Source: an uncultured Pseudomonadota bacterium (GTDB lineage Bacteria; Myxococcota_A; Polyangia; Nannocystales; Nannocystaceae). From it: a DNA stretch of 37,164 bases. Shown one piece after another: positions 1 to 8,540 of this stretch. The stretch lies in the NCBI GenBank assembly GCA_913061055.1, contig CAJXVA010000031.1, forward strand, positions 1-37,164, read 5' to 3'. Each line of letters opens with the position of its first letter. Position 1 is the first letter of the stretch. Both the position numbers and the translations under genes were made by a program. The notes under the pieces were generated by a model. That model saw only the letters and a list, made by a program, of their open reading frames with translations. It was not told where the DNA came from and did not search any database.

Positions 1-2
1 CC

Positions 3-158
3 ACCACCGATGGTGACTATCGCGTTGAACTCTCACCGGACGGAGCGCTCATCGACTTCGCACCCGACGAGCCATGGGGTGTCACCGTTCGGCGCTTTCC
101 TGCACCTGGGTCTGAACCCACGAAACTGTGGCTCGTCGAGGCCACGACGTCACATTGA
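3..158 (+). CDS. C-terminal end of an unidentified protein (partial)
   Basis: An open frame enters from the left edge in phase 3 and reads 51 codons before a TGA stop at 156-158; the start lies outside the window. The residues (TTDGDYRVELSPDG near the left edge, DEPWGVTVRRFPAP further on) have an ordinary protein composition and a strong bias to G/C in the third codon position, unlike the frames that overlap it. The pattern GDYRVELSPDGALIDF suggests a beta-rich domain, but no family can be assigned from so short a piece. There are 283 bases without a recognisable gene between this stop and the end of the next, oppositely oriented gene. Confidence 0.6.
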   Translation, partial: TTDGDYRVELSPDGALIDFAPDEPWGVTVRRFPAPGSEPTKLWLVEATTSH

Positions 159-441
159 CCCCACTGACTCTGCCCCCACCTCCGCGTCTTCTCTAGCAGA
201 CCTCATGCGCCCGACGAGACTCGAGTTCGTCGCGCTCCGGTCCTGGCAGTGTCGGGATGCCAAGACGTCGGGACCTGCGATGGCCTCGAACGGGGACCCT
301 GGCGAAGAGAGCAGAGCAGCTTTTCCGCGAGACTGCCGGGGACTGCGGTTCATCTTCGGCGTTGGGCCACGCCTGCAACGAGAGCGCGCCCTCATGGGGC
401 GGGGGCAGACGGGTCCCCACACCCCGCCGACTCGCAGGAAC

Positions 442-1068
442 TCACCTGTATTCGACCTTCTCGTCGTACTCCGGCCTGACACCGAGAATCTGCCCGATCG
501 TCTCCGTAACCTGGACGGAGCGCTGTCGATTGCGCGACATGCCCAGGGTGTAGGTCCCGCCGAGATAGGCGGTCGCCGCCAGCATCATCTTGTCAGCGAG
601 CGCGCTCGGCATCGGGTCGTCGGATGACGCTGATGCCGACCAGGCCTCGAGCTCGGCCTTGCACTCCGCGCCCAGGGCCTTGCCACGCCCGACGGCGTCC
701 TTGCGGATGACGACCAAGCTGTACATCAGGAACTTGCCACCCTCTGTGCCCTCGTGCTCGGACGCGTCCAGACGGACTTCCCCGATGTGGTCGTAGGAGA
801 GCTCTATGCCGTCGGCCTCCAGCGTGCGGCGCTCCGGATCGAAAGTCGCCGTCACCTTGACGAGCGAGAGCAGATAGAAGCCCGCCAACAGAAACGAGAA
901 AACAGCCATGCCTGCGAACAGCAGCCCGAACAGCCATGAGCCCATCACGAAGTAGGCGAGCGACGCGAATCCGGTGGCACCGACCAAGATCACCGCCGCG
1001 ACGAAGACCATCCACTCGTTGCCACTCGCCCGTACGAGCATCTTGGAACCGCGTTGCACGAGGCGCAC
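442..1068 (-). CDS. two-pass membrane protein with cytoplasmic PH-like domain
   Basis: The 208-residue product has two adjacent hydrophobic helices (about residues 20-45 and 47-70, WMVFVAAVILVG and WLFGLLFAGMAVFSFLLAG) and then a soluble C-terminal domain of about 135 residues. The start of that domain (VTATFDPERRTLEADGIELSYDHIGEVRLD) resembles the strand pattern of bacterial PH-like domains that sit behind a membrane hairpin, but the match is by eye. The first codon taken is GTG at 1068; an in-frame ATG at 1041 would lose only nine residues, and neither has a clear ribosome binding site. The gene stands alone, diverging from the lipoprotein gene at 1535. Function is unknown. Confidence 0.72.
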   Translation of the reverse strand: MRLVQRGSKMLVRASGNEWMVFVAAVILVGATGFASLAYFVMGSWLFGLLFAGMAVFSFLLAGFYLLSLVKVTATFDPERRTLEADGIELSYDHIGEVRLDASEHEGTEGGKFLMYSLVVIRKDAVGRGKALGAECKAELEAWSASASSDDPMPSALADKMMLAATAYLGGTYTLGMSRNRQRSVQVTETIGQILGVRPEYDEKVEYR

Positions 1069-1534
1069 GTCTTGAGTCTAGCGTTCGAAATCGCGTCCCG
1101 CCCTGATGGCAGCGTCCGAGGGACACCCCCCAGGGCCTTTTCTCGGGAGAGGTCTCGTGACCTACGTGGTGGCCAGGATCAAGTTGCTCCCGGGCCCAAA
1201 CAACCAACGCGAATGGACGAGCCAAGGGCGTGTCGCGGAGATTCTTGTGGTCGCGGATTGAGCGATGCGTCGGTCAAGCGCGTGAAGTAATTCATGCTCA
1301 CGTTTCCGAGCGGCTCGGCACTCGCAGCGACCTCGGATGGGAAAGGCGCGACGCTCTTGAGCCTTTCCCATCACAGGGCATCGGTCTCGATGGCGTTCCA
1401 GCGCACGCGCTGCCTGCACACTGAGACTGCGGGGCGGCCACGATGCAGCGCCAGCGTCCCCAACCCGCACCCAAAGAGCCATCCAAACGCCCCACCCGCC
1501 CCAACCAGCTACGCTCCGACTCGTTGGACAACCC
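1069..1534. other. intergenic stretch with a perfect hairpin, no gene
   Basis: These 466 bases separate divergent genes. The short frames on both strands have no recognisable composition or start signals. The only clear structure is a perfect 12-base inverted repeat at 1336-1372, listed separately. Confidence 0.55.
1336..1372. repeat. perfect 12-bp inverted repeat (hairpin)
   Basis: GATGGGAAAGGC at 1336-1347 is exactly reverse-complementary to GCCTTTCCCATC at 1361-1372, with a 13-base loop. No T-run follows on the + strand, so it is not a textbook intrinsic terminator. It lies 163 bases upstream of the lipoprotein gene at 1535 and could be an operator, a leader hairpin or part of a small RNA. 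Confidence 0.7.
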
Positions 1535-2722
1535 ATGAACTCCGCCTTCAGGATTGGTGCTGCGTTGACCCTGCTGCTCGCATGCGGACCACCGGAGGTG
1601 GCAGGCGAAGCTGAGGACACCGACACGAGCAGCTCCGGCGGCACGACGGCGATTCCCCTGCCCGAGGCCACGGGCGAGAGCTCCGAGTCCGGCGAAGCAC
1701 CCCCTCCCCCGTCGGGCGAAGGCTGCACGCAAACCGACTGGGGCACCTGGCAACAAGAAGCCAGCCTTCCCGGCGACGCCCTCAGCGCCCGACTTCACTC
1801 CGACCCTCTCGAAGTTGTCGTCCTCGGCGCGGGAACTTCAGACGATCCGCTCGCGCCGGTCTACGCATGGCTCGGCCCCGGCCAGCCTTGGGAAGCACGA
1901 CAACCTGCGCCGCTCTCCACCGCCGTGTCCGCGAGCGCGAGACTCACCGACGGCCGGCTGCTGCTTCTGGGCGACGACGAACCCCGCTCGGTCCTCCGCT
2001 CGGTCGGCGACACCTGGGAGCACCTCGGGACCCTCACACTGGAGCCCGGGCGCATCGTGTTGGGCCAAACCTCAGTCGGGAGCCTCGTCGTCTATCACCC
2101 GTCTTCGGGCGAGCTTTCCGTCTCGGTCGACGACGGCGAGAGCTGGACCGCCCTGCCTGCTGCACCCCGTCCTTCTCATTCACAGGATCACTTCCGGATG
2201 GACCCCTTCGGCCCCGTCGCGGTTCTCGTCTCCGGGCCCGGCGTGGTCTTCGGGTACGAGGTCGCGCTCGGGGAGTCGATCCCGACCGGGTATCCACGCT
2301 TGCCCTACGCCACGGCTTCGGCTCCGTGGCCTGACGACCGACGCTTTGCCATCGATCTCGGCCTGGCCAGAGACGCTGACCAGAGCGAGATTGCCCAGGT
2401 GTCGCCCCGCGCCGCGCTCTATGACAAGGAGGGGGACGGGCAATCGCTGAACGGTCCGTGCTCCCCACCTGTGGTGACGGAGTACATGGGGCTCGAGTAC
2501 CAACTACTCACCGTCGGGGAGGGTCGTGTCGCATTGTGGGGTGGCGCCGCATCGGACTTCACGGGCAAGCAACTGTCGATCTACGACGAAGACATCGGCT
2601 GGGCCAAGGCGCCCATGCCCGGAGACTCGACCCACGCCCGCCTCACCATGCTGAGTGACGGCTCGATTCTCGCGGTCGGCGTGGACAGCCCCGAGCAGGT
2701 CTGGCGCTGGGCACCGGACTGA
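1535..2722 (+). CDS. beta-propeller lipoprotein with a BNR/Asp-box
   Basis: The 395-residue protein begins with a lipoprotein signal whose lipobox LLAC puts the lipidated Cys at residue 17. A Ser/Thr/Glu/Pro-rich linker runs to about residue 60. The rest is repeated beta-strand sequence with Gly/Asp turns, including SVDDGESW near residue 190, a BNR/Asp-box (S-x-D-x-G-x-x-W) typical of sialidase-type and other beta-propellers. Related strands (RLTDGRLLLLGDDE, LTMLSDGSILAVG) look like kelch or propeller blades. The ATG has a weak GGA eight bases upstream. Such proteins are expected on the outer membrane or cell surface. No catalytic residues of sialidases are evident, so a binding or structural role is more likely, but this is inference. 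Confidence 0.85.
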   Translation: MNSAFRIGAALTLLLACGPPEVAGEAEDTDTSSSGGTTAIPLPEATGESSESGEAPPPPSGEGCTQTDWGTWQQEASLPGDALSARLHSDPLEVVVLGAGTSDDPLAPVYAWLGPGQPWEARQPAPLSTAVSASARLTDGRLLLLGDDEPRSVLRSVGDTWEHLGTLTLEPGRIVLGQTSVGSLVVYHPSSGELSVSVDDGESWTALPAAPRPSHSQDHFRMDPFGPVAVLVSGPGVVFGYEVALGESIPTGYPRLPYATASAPWPDDRRFAIDLGLARDADQSEIAQVSPRAALYDKEGDGQSLNGPCSPPVVTEYMGLEYQLLTVGEGRVALWGGAASDFTGKQLSIYDEDIGWAKAPMPGDSTHARLTMLSDGSILAVGVDSPEQVWRWAPD

Positions 2723-3175
2723 GGCTGGCGATGAGCGGTCAGTCGCTCCCGGCAGTCGTGCCCCGTGTGTACGAGCGTCGTCCGTGCTTCTGACCGCGGA
2801 CCTCCAGCCCGACCACGCCCTCCTACGCCACGAAGAATCGGGGCGGGGTCGGCTCGTAGTTCAGTAGAAGGTAGAAGGTAGAAACTGACGTTGACCGGCT
2901 TGGCCTGCGCAAACCTCGGCCGGGAACTCGCCAACGCTGAACGCGCCCTGGACTCCGTCAGCCCTGAACACCAACGTTCGCACGCCTCCGGCCTCCGACG
3001 TCTTTGGCACCGCTCCGGCCGAGCTGTCACAGTTGGGCACAGTACGTGCTCTGACCCATGGCCCGGTCTGCGGACATTGGCCGCGTCGCCTTCGCGAACG
3101 TCCTGCAGTAGTGGTTCCTGGCGGTACTCGCAAACTGTAGACTCGGCTCGCTCGACTCCCGGGTACGAGGAACGC
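2723..3175. other. intergenic stretch with a short heptamer tandem repeat
   Basis: These 453 bases contain no convincing gene. An open frame runs into the following lipoprotein gene from 2891, but its first 95 codons lack a signal peptide and look random. At 2864-2884 there are three copies of GTAGAAG in tandem, the last ending in A. Confidence 0.5.
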
Positions 3176-4648
3176 ATGACCCACAAGACTTCGATTTCTT
3201 GCGCGATCACCCTTCTGTTCGTGTTCGCATGCCAGACCGATCGGGGCGGCGTTCCTGCGCTCGAACTCGAAGAGTGCAGCCCCGGAGGCTCACCTCGCGA
3301 ACTGCTGCGCATCGAGAACGCGAGCGAGTACAGAGTCTACGATGTCGTCGATGGGGTGACCGTCGTGGGCGACGGCGGAGAGTTTGGAGGCGCCCTCCTC
3401 GTTGACAACTGCGGCGGTGAGCCGATCCGCCTGGAGGATTCCTATGGGCTCTTGGCTGGAGCGGCGTATCTGGACGGCCAAGTTGTGCTCTGTAGCCCCA
3501 ACGGGCCGTTTGGCGAGCAGGGGGTCTGGGAGATCCTTGAAAATGGTGCCAGGGGGGCAGGTCTCGACGTGGCCAATGTGTGCGCACCCGGGACGGCTTC
3601 CTCGTTCGGTTTCGCATACACGGACGACGGTCTCGTGCAGTACCTGCCCGGAGGTGGGTTGCGTACGATTCCGTCGGTCGAGCGTCCGACGTTGACGTGG
3701 CTCGGAGACGCGGGGGTCATCCGTGGCCGTAACGCGGAAGATGGGTTGATCGTCCTTCCGCCCGGGGGCGCAGACGCCATCGTTGTCGATGGTCTTCCCT
3801 CCATCGAGTTCGTGGTGACGCAGGGTAACGCGTCGTCTTGGGTGTTCCTCGCAGCGTATACCGAGGGTTCGACCCCGCCGTCATCGTTCATTGAACTCGG
3901 CGAGCCAGCCTTGTTCGCGCTCGACCTCGAAACCGGGGCGTGGTTCGAAACAGGAGTCGTGACGGGCAACGGATTGCTCTCGAGAAACTTTGCCAGCGCG
4001 GAAGACGGACTCGCTGCTGTGGTCGACGGCAGCCTGACTCTCTGGCGAGCATCGTGGGGCGGACCGCTGGTTGCTGATCTCCCGAGCCCCCAGGGAGTCA
4101 GCCTGATCGATGGGGAACGAGCGGTCGTCGCTACGGCGAGCGGACTTCAACTCGTGAGGGTTCCACTCGACCGGCTTGAGGATGTAGACGAACCCGTCGC
4201 GCTCGAAGTGATCTGGTCACGCGCCCTCGCGGAGGGGGACGTGACGCGCGAGTCGGCGGGCGTCCCCTGGAAGGATGTGGTGCTCGTCGAGGCCGCCGAC
4301 AACGTGTGGGCCTATCCTCTCGATGGAGCCGACCCGTACCCATTTCTTCCTTCTCTGGGCTTCGCAGAATCGGCGTTCCCTACGCTGGGCTACACGCACC
4401 TCGGCTCAGAGTTCGTCACGGCCCTCGCCCGAAACCCCAGCGACGAGGCCGACTTCTGGCTCTTCCGAAACCGTCTCGGCGGCGAGCTGGAGGTGCTGGA
4501 CACCGACATTCAAGGAGCACCCCCGTTGAATAGCTCCGGTTTTATCCCCGAGGAGTTGTATCGCTGGACGCCGCAGTTGGGACGTATTCTCTACGTGGTC
4601 CGGGACGGTGGCTCCGTCAGCGTTCGTCAACACGTGTTGACCGATTGA
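3176..4648 (+). CDS. large exported lipoprotein, probable beta-propeller
   Basis: The frame is open from 2891, but the ATG at 3176 is chosen because GAGG lies just upstream and the product then begins with a clean lipoprotein signal, MTHKTSISCAITLLFVFAC, lipidated at Cys19. The 490-residue protein lacks the long Ser/Thr linker of its neighbours. Its body is beta-rich with repeated blocks of the form G.LLV...G, V.GNGLLSR and LVEAADNVWAYPLDG, as in streptogramin-lyase-like or WD-type propellers. A short Cys-containing segment (C31 and further Cys near residues 80, 105 and 135) may form disulfides. Codon use fits a native gene. Function is not known; a surface-exposed role is inferred from the lipobox. 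A 22-base sequence right after its stop recurs after the RCC1 gene. Confidence 0.85.
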   Translation: MTHKTSISCAITLLFVFACQTDRGGVPALELEECSPGGSPRELLRIENASEYRVYDVVDGVTVVGDGGEFGGALLVDNCGGEPIRLEDSYGLLAGAAYLDGQVVLCSPNGPFGEQGVWEILENGARGAGLDVANVCAPGTASSFGFAYTDDGLVQYLPGGGLRTIPSVERPTLTWLGDAGVIRGRNAEDGLIVLPPGGADAIVVDGLPSIEFVVTQGNASSWVFLAAYTEGSTPPSSFIELGEPALFALDLETGAWFETGVVTGNGLLSRNFASAEDGLAAVVDGSLTLWRASWGGPLVADLPSPQGVSLIDGERAVVATASGLQLVRVPLDRLEDVDEPVALEVIWSRALAEGDVTRESAGVPWKDVVLVEAADNVWAYPLDGADPYPFLPSLGFAESAFPTLGYTHLGSEFVTALARNPSDEADFWLFRNRLGGELEVLDTDIQGAPPLNSSGFIPEELYRWTPQLGRILYVVRDGGSVSVRQHVLTD

Positions 4649-4664
4649 GTCTGGGGGAGCGACA

Positions 4665-4680
4665 ACCAGTCTGGGAGTCG
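4665..4680. repeat. 16-bp direct repeat, copy 1
   Basis: ACCAGTCTGGGAGTCG here is identical to 5440-5455. The two copies flank the small lipoprotein gene at 4788-5309 in the same orientation, 775 bases apart. Confidence 0.6.
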
Positions 4681-4787
4681 CGTGTGGCACTTGAGGGTCC
4701 CATGCACCGAGCGACCAGCCACGCCAACCTCGAGTGCCTCGAACGGCCGAACGCCCTGTCTCTCAGAGGGGTGACGCGGCGTTCAGC

Positions 4788-5309
4788 TCACGGGCAGGCC
4801 GCGTTGTTGGGCCAGCACAAGAACGGCTCGCAATGGCAGCTCTGCCCACTGGGGCAGCTGTCACACGGGTTCCCGCCGGGGCCCGCGGTCGCGCTTCCGC
4901 CGTCGTCATCACCATCATCATCGACAGGGCCGCCGTCGTCGCCACTGCTTCCCCCGCTGAAGATGTCGAAGCAGTCCGCTTCGCAGGCGCGAGAAGCCCC
5001 CCGACACTCGCGGAGCTGGTAGGAGCAGCTGTCCTCGGGGATCGGAAGGAATGACTGCTCTCCGTAGATATCGCATCCGGCCAGCACGTCAACGATGCAC
5101 TCCTCGTTGTCGATGTTGCACCCGGCGAGGCACCCACTGAGGCCGTCTTGCATCGGGTTGAGAGGAGCTGCCAACCCCAGCCCATCGTGGGATGGACGGA
5201 CGCCATCGGGGCGCAGGGGGGATGACACCTCGTCCCGTGGCTCGGCGGAGTCACAGGCGCTCACTCCGAGAAAGGCCGCGACGATGAAGATGAGTTTGGC
5301 TCTGAGCAC
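4788..5309 (-). CDS. small Cys-rich lipoprotein
   Basis: The frame is open from 5528, but the first 70 or so codons do not resemble a signal peptide. A GTG at 5309 gives a product beginning VLRAKLIFIVAAFLGVSAC, a good lipoprotein signal with Cys at about residue 19. GGAGG sits only two bases before it; a TTG six codons upstream is an alternative. The mature 155 residues are rich in Cys: C-x3-C, C-x7-C patterns in SGCLAGCNIDNEEC and LAGCDIYGEQ, then CSYQLREC, CEADC, and a C-terminal CDSCPSGQSCHC segment. An Asp/Gly linker (about 15 acidic residues) separates the two Cys clusters. The pattern suggests a compact disulfide-bonded exported protein. No family was recognised. The gene is bracketed by 16-bp direct repeats. 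Confidence 0.7.
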   Translation of the reverse strand: MLRAKLIFIVAAFLGVSACDSAEPRDEVSSPLRPDGVRPSHDGLGLAAPLNPMQDGLSGCLAGCNIDNEECIVDVLAGCDIYGEQSFLPIPEDSCSYQLRECRGASRACEADCFDIFSGGSSGDDGGPVDDDGDDDGGSATAGPGGNPCDSCPSGQSCHCEPFLCWPNNAACP

Positions 5310-5330
5310 GACCTCCGTTTGCCGCAAAGC

Positions 5331-5344
5331 CGTCAAATCTGACG
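5331..5344. promoter_or_regulatory. palindrome CGTCA-N4-TGACG, candidate operator
   Basis: CGTCA AATC TGACG is a perfect 5+5 dyad 22 bases upstream of the GTG start of the Cys-rich lipoprotein gene. A further CGTCAGATT at 5388-5396 is the exact inverse of 5336-5344, and GATTC-N8-GAATC lies between at 5360-5377. Nested dyads this close to a start suggest a regulator site; no regulator is identified. Confidence 0.35.
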
Positions 5345-5439
5345 TTCCTGACCGAGCGTGATTCGGTTCAATGAATCGACCAACGCCCGTCAGATTCTGG
5401 GGCGAGGACGCGAAGTCCTCTTGAGCGTAGCTGAAGAAG

Positions 5440-5455
5440 ACCAGTCTGGGAGTCG
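5440..5455. repeat. 16-bp direct repeat, copy 2
   Basis: This is identical to 4665-4680 (ACCAGTCTGGGAGTCG), same orientation, on the other side of the small lipoprotein gene. Confidence 0.6.
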
Positions 5456-5606
5456 TGTCCGGCGCGTACGGCGACGGCGAGGACATCTGCATCCTGGTTG
5501 CGTTGAAGCTCGCGACTGCTCGAGACACCCGAGCCGGAGTCGATTCCTGCGCCGTCGCTGCTCCTGGGTTTGGGTGCAGAGCGCACCCAAAGGAGACACC
5601 GGCGTG

Positions 5607-6143
5607 CTAGCCCCCCGGCGTCCAAGCGATCACGGCGGGTGTGTCTGACGTTCCGTACGTGCTCACGTTGCCGTGGAAGTCCTCCGCCCAAACCCGCCAC
5701 TTCAGCTGCACCACGTCTGGTGTCCCGCCCCCACACCGCCAGAACTCAGATGAGGCGTTGAACGGCTCGCCGAGCCACAGGCCGTTGGACACTGTGCTCC
5801 CGACTCCGCCTGTCTGGGTCTTGACGTAGATCTCTTCATCGTCGATGAGACCGACTCCAGGACAGCTGACACGGATCTGGCGCCACATCGAAAGCTCGCG
5901 CACCCCGCCGACGTCGTAGGCGGCTCCGATCCCAACAAGCCACGCGTCCGCATCGTGGGTGAGGTAGGCCAACCCGCCGCCGCCGCCGAGGCGATAGTCA
6001 AACTCGATGTACTCGCCGTCCGAGAATACGGAGGCAATGGCGGCCGGAGGGCCCGTGTCCGTACCCGGTACGGTCACCTCGGAGAAATAGTCGCAGCCGG
6101 GGAGGCCCAGGGCCACGGCGAGGAGTAGGCGTCGCTTCGTCAC
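5607..6143 (-). CDS. small lipoprotein, beta-sandwich-like
   Basis: The 178-residue product starts with GTG at 6143 and has a short lipoprotein signal, MTKRRLLLAVALGLPGC, lipidated at Cys17. There is almost no linker. The body is a single compact domain with alternating hydrophobic residues (EYIEFDYRLGGGGG, LKWRVWAEDFHGNVSTYG) and two Cys (about residues 95 and 138) that could pair. The last stretch, LKWRVWAEDFHGN, resembles an Ig or fibronectin-type strand. No ribosome binding site is obvious. It is oriented like the Cys-rich lipoprotein gene 298 bases downstream. No family was recognised; an exported, membrane-attached protein is what the sequence supports. Confidence 0.72.
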   Translation of the reverse strand: MTKRRLLLAVALGLPGCDYFSEVTVPGTDTGPPAAIASVFSDGEYIEFDYRLGGGGGLAYLTHDADAWLVGIGAAYDVGGVRELSMWRQIRVSCPGVGLIDDEEIYVKTQTGGVGSTVSNGLWLGEPFNASSEFWRCGGGTPDVVQLKWRVWAEDFHGNVSTYGTSDTPAVIAWTPGG

Positions 6144-6786
6144 ATTCGCTTGGTTGCCTCAGCTCGCCAACCGTTCCCGAAAATCTCGTGCTTTCGTGCA
6201 GGCCCGCTTGGAGACGAGCGTGGGCGAGTCACCCCGGCCGAACGCCCCCCGACCTGCTTCCCCCTCGATCTCCGGCGCCGGCGCTTGCGAGGTCGTCGTC
6301 TGCGGTCCGTGGACGCTCCGGTCTCGGTCCTCGCGGACGTGCTTCCACCTGCCCCGCACGCCGCGACGGTGAGGACGCTGGTCTCGCTCAGGCGACGACG
6401 CCGGGCCACATTCGCGGTGCAACCCACGGGCTCCTGGGTCGTCGTAGGCTTTGAGTCGAAGCGCGCATGCCGAGTCCTCCCTCCTCAGGCCCCTCGATCC
6501 GGCATCAACCTCCGCGCGCTCCCGATCACACGTCTCACCGCCACAGGCTGTGCGCAGACTGGGCGGCCGGCGACGTGGACATCGCTGCGAGCCGCTACGC
6601 CCAGACCAACCGCGAGGTGCCAGACGACGCGGATGGCCATGACCGCTGGTGTCTCGTCTCCCGCGGGCTCCGGGGCGAACGTTCATTGTGGACTCTCCTT
6701 GGGACCGGCGAGGAACCGCCGAAGATCGTTCCCGCCGCCGCGCCTTGGGCGAGTGCATCGCAGCCCGTCGACCCTTTCGAACACCC
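6144..6786. other. 643-base stretch with no supported gene
   Basis: The region separates divergent genes. Open frames cross it on both strands, but their translations are Arg/Pro-rich and read like random GC-rich sequence. One - strand frame (6140-6427) has a vaguely lipoprotein-like start (VLTVAAC followed by a Ser/Thr stretch) that soon turns into poly-Arg, and could be a decayed lipoprotein gene. Nothing else is seen. Confidence 0.45.
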
Positions 6787-8520
6787 ATGACCCCCGTATC
6801 TCTCTTCCGGCTCGCAACTCTCGTCACGTGGGTCCCCCTAGGGTGGGCTTGTGCCACGCAATCAGAGGCGCCCACGCCGGGTGACGAGGTCGATGCCCCG
6901 ACTTCCGACCCGGCACCGGGTGATGGGAGCTCGCCAGGTACGGCCTCCCGGTCGCTGGCCACGAGTGCAGCCGATCTCGAGTACGTCTCCGCGTTCCCCA
7001 CCCCACCGAAGACGTTCACGCTTCTCAGCGGAGCACCGCCCAACATCTGCGCGATCGAGAAAGGCGGGGCACTGTGGTGCCGTTCCCACCGGGGCTGGAG
7101 CGATGCGGGGTGGAACGCTGGGGCGGACCTCAGCAAGTTCCTCTCGGTGGGCGACACACACTGTGTCCTCTCGGACGGAAGAATCCGCTGCTCCGGCCGT
7201 TCCCCGTTCCCAGACGAACAGAACATCCGGGACTTCGCGATCTCGCGCGGAGGTATCTACGCCGTGAGCAAGAAGGGCGAAATCCTGCGTGAAACATCTG
7301 CGGGCGCGGCACCACTGCCCAGCGGGCCATTCGTCGCGATCGCATGTGACTCCGAATGCTGCGCGACGAAGGAGGACGGTGGCGTCACGTGTTGGGGTGA
7401 GCGCTCCGTCGCCGCACCGAAGCTCGAGCTGTCGCACGTCCGCGTCGGCGCCAACGGAAACTGCGGCCTGGACCCAGCCGGAAATGCCCACTGCTGGGGC
7501 CAGTACAGCCCGCATGGACACGAGGGACCGTTCAACTCGCTCCACGTCGGCCGGGCCTCTGCGTGCGGCGTCCGAGCAGACGGACACAGCGACTGCTGGA
7601 ACCTCGCGACTGCCGAACCCTTCGCACTCCCGCCGGTCCACCCGACTGGTCTTGCGATCGGAGGCGACGCCAGCTGCGTCCTCGATGCGCAGGGAGGCCT
7701 CACGTGCTCGGACAAGTTGTCGTTTGGCCCGATCCCGACCGGGGCATTCGACAAACTCTCCGGGGGGCTTGGAACCGTGTGTGGCTTGCGTCGAGACGGT
7801 GAGGTGTTGTGCTGGGGATGGGACAGCGCCAAACAGGTGGGGATCCCACAGGGTCGTCACAGAGACCTCAGCGCCGCCATGGCTCACGCTTGCGCGGTCG
7901 GTCACCGCGGTGAGCTCCGTTGTTGGGGCTCCGGGTTCGGCGGAGGCCTCGACACCCCCCCGGGACTCTTCGCCTCCGTCGTGGCGGGAAGCCTCCCGTG
8001 TGCGCTGGACGGCAATGGCAAGGCCACGTGCTGGGGGGCGAACAACAATGGGCAACTCGGCGGTCAGTACCTCTCTCTCGCGGCCGGAAGCGCATACACC
8101 TGCGGACTTGGGACGGATGGAACGATCGACTGTGCCGAGGGCGATGATTTTCTCGCCGGCCGCACTGATGCGACACCTCCGGGGGACGCCCGGTTCGAAC
8201 GGGTGTTCTCTGGCTACGAGCACATGTGTGGCCTCGACAAGAGCGGACGGGCAACCTGTTGGGGCCGAGACGTTGGTGGCGAGACAGTGCCGCCGGCCGA
8301 CATCCGGTTCGCGACCCTCGCCTTGGGTGAGAAGCGCTCGTGTGGCGTGACCAAGAAACTCGCAATCCATTGCTGGGGTGGCAGCCCAAGCGCCCCACAT
8401 CGCGGGCCGTTCATCGACGTCGCGATGACCGAGAACACCGCGCTCGATGAGCCGGCATACGTGTGCGGCATTCTCGAGGAGACGGCCACGGTGAAGTGCT
8501 GGGAGTACGGCCGGGGGTGA
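6787..8520 (+). CDS. RCC1-repeat exported protein with 14 repeats
   Basis: The open frame begins at 6649, but the ATG at 6787 directly precedes a hydrophobic signal ending in WAC (Cys22), a somewhat atypical lipobox with Trp at -2. A short Pro/Asp/Ser linker follows. From about residue 85 to the C-terminus the 577-residue protein consists of repeats of the form C-[AG]-L-x(3)-G-x(2)-x-C-W-G (for example CGLDKSGRATCWG, CALDGNGKATCWG), the bacterial RCC1 or ATS1-like type with a Cys pair in each blade. I count thirteen repeats with the Cys pair and one without (YAVSKKGEILRE), fourteen in all. That fits two seven-bladed propellers. Members of this family are common in myxobacteria and have no assigned function. 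Confidence 0.88.
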   Translation: MTPVSLFRLATLVTWVPLGWACATQSEAPTPGDEVDAPTSDPAPGDGSSPGTASRSLATSAADLEYVSAFPTPPKTFTLLSGAPPNICAIEKGGALWCRSHRGWSDAGWNAGADLSKFLSVGDTHCVLSDGRIRCSGRSPFPDEQNIRDFAISRGGIYAVSKKGEILRETSAGAAPLPSGPFVAIACDSECCATKEDGGVTCWGERSVAAPKLELSHVRVGANGNCGLDPAGNAHCWGQYSPHGHEGPFNSLHVGRASACGVRADGHSDCWNLATAEPFALPPVHPTGLAIGGDASCVLDAQGGLTCSDKLSFGPIPTGAFDKLSGGLGTVCGLRRDGEVLCWGWDSAKQVGIPQGRHRDLSAAMAHACAVGHRGELRCWGSGFGGGLDTPPGLFASVVAGSLPCALDGNGKATCWGANNNGQLGGQYLSLAAGSAYTCGLGTDGTIDCAEGDDFLAGRTDATPPGDARFERVFSGYEHMCGLDKSGRATCWGRDVGGETVPPADIRFATLALGEKRSCGVTKKLAIHCWGGSPSAPHRGPFIDVAMTENTALDEPAYVCGILEETATVKCWEYGRG

Positions 8521-8540
8521 GCTGGGGGGAGCCAACCAGT

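Noticed and set aside
2864-2884. Heptamer tandem repeat as a phase-variation tract
   Set aside because: Only three copies, in an intergenic region 290 bases from the next start, with no promoter elements visible.
6140-6427. Possible lipoprotein start (VLTVAAC then Ser/Thr) on the - strand
   Set aside because: The hydrophobic part is too short and contains Glu and Ser, and the sequence becomes poly-Arg; at best a decayed gene.
6862-8535. A 557-codon open frame antisense to the RCC1 gene
   Set aside because: High GC leaves antisense frames open; the + strand carries fourteen recognisable repeats, the antisense has none.
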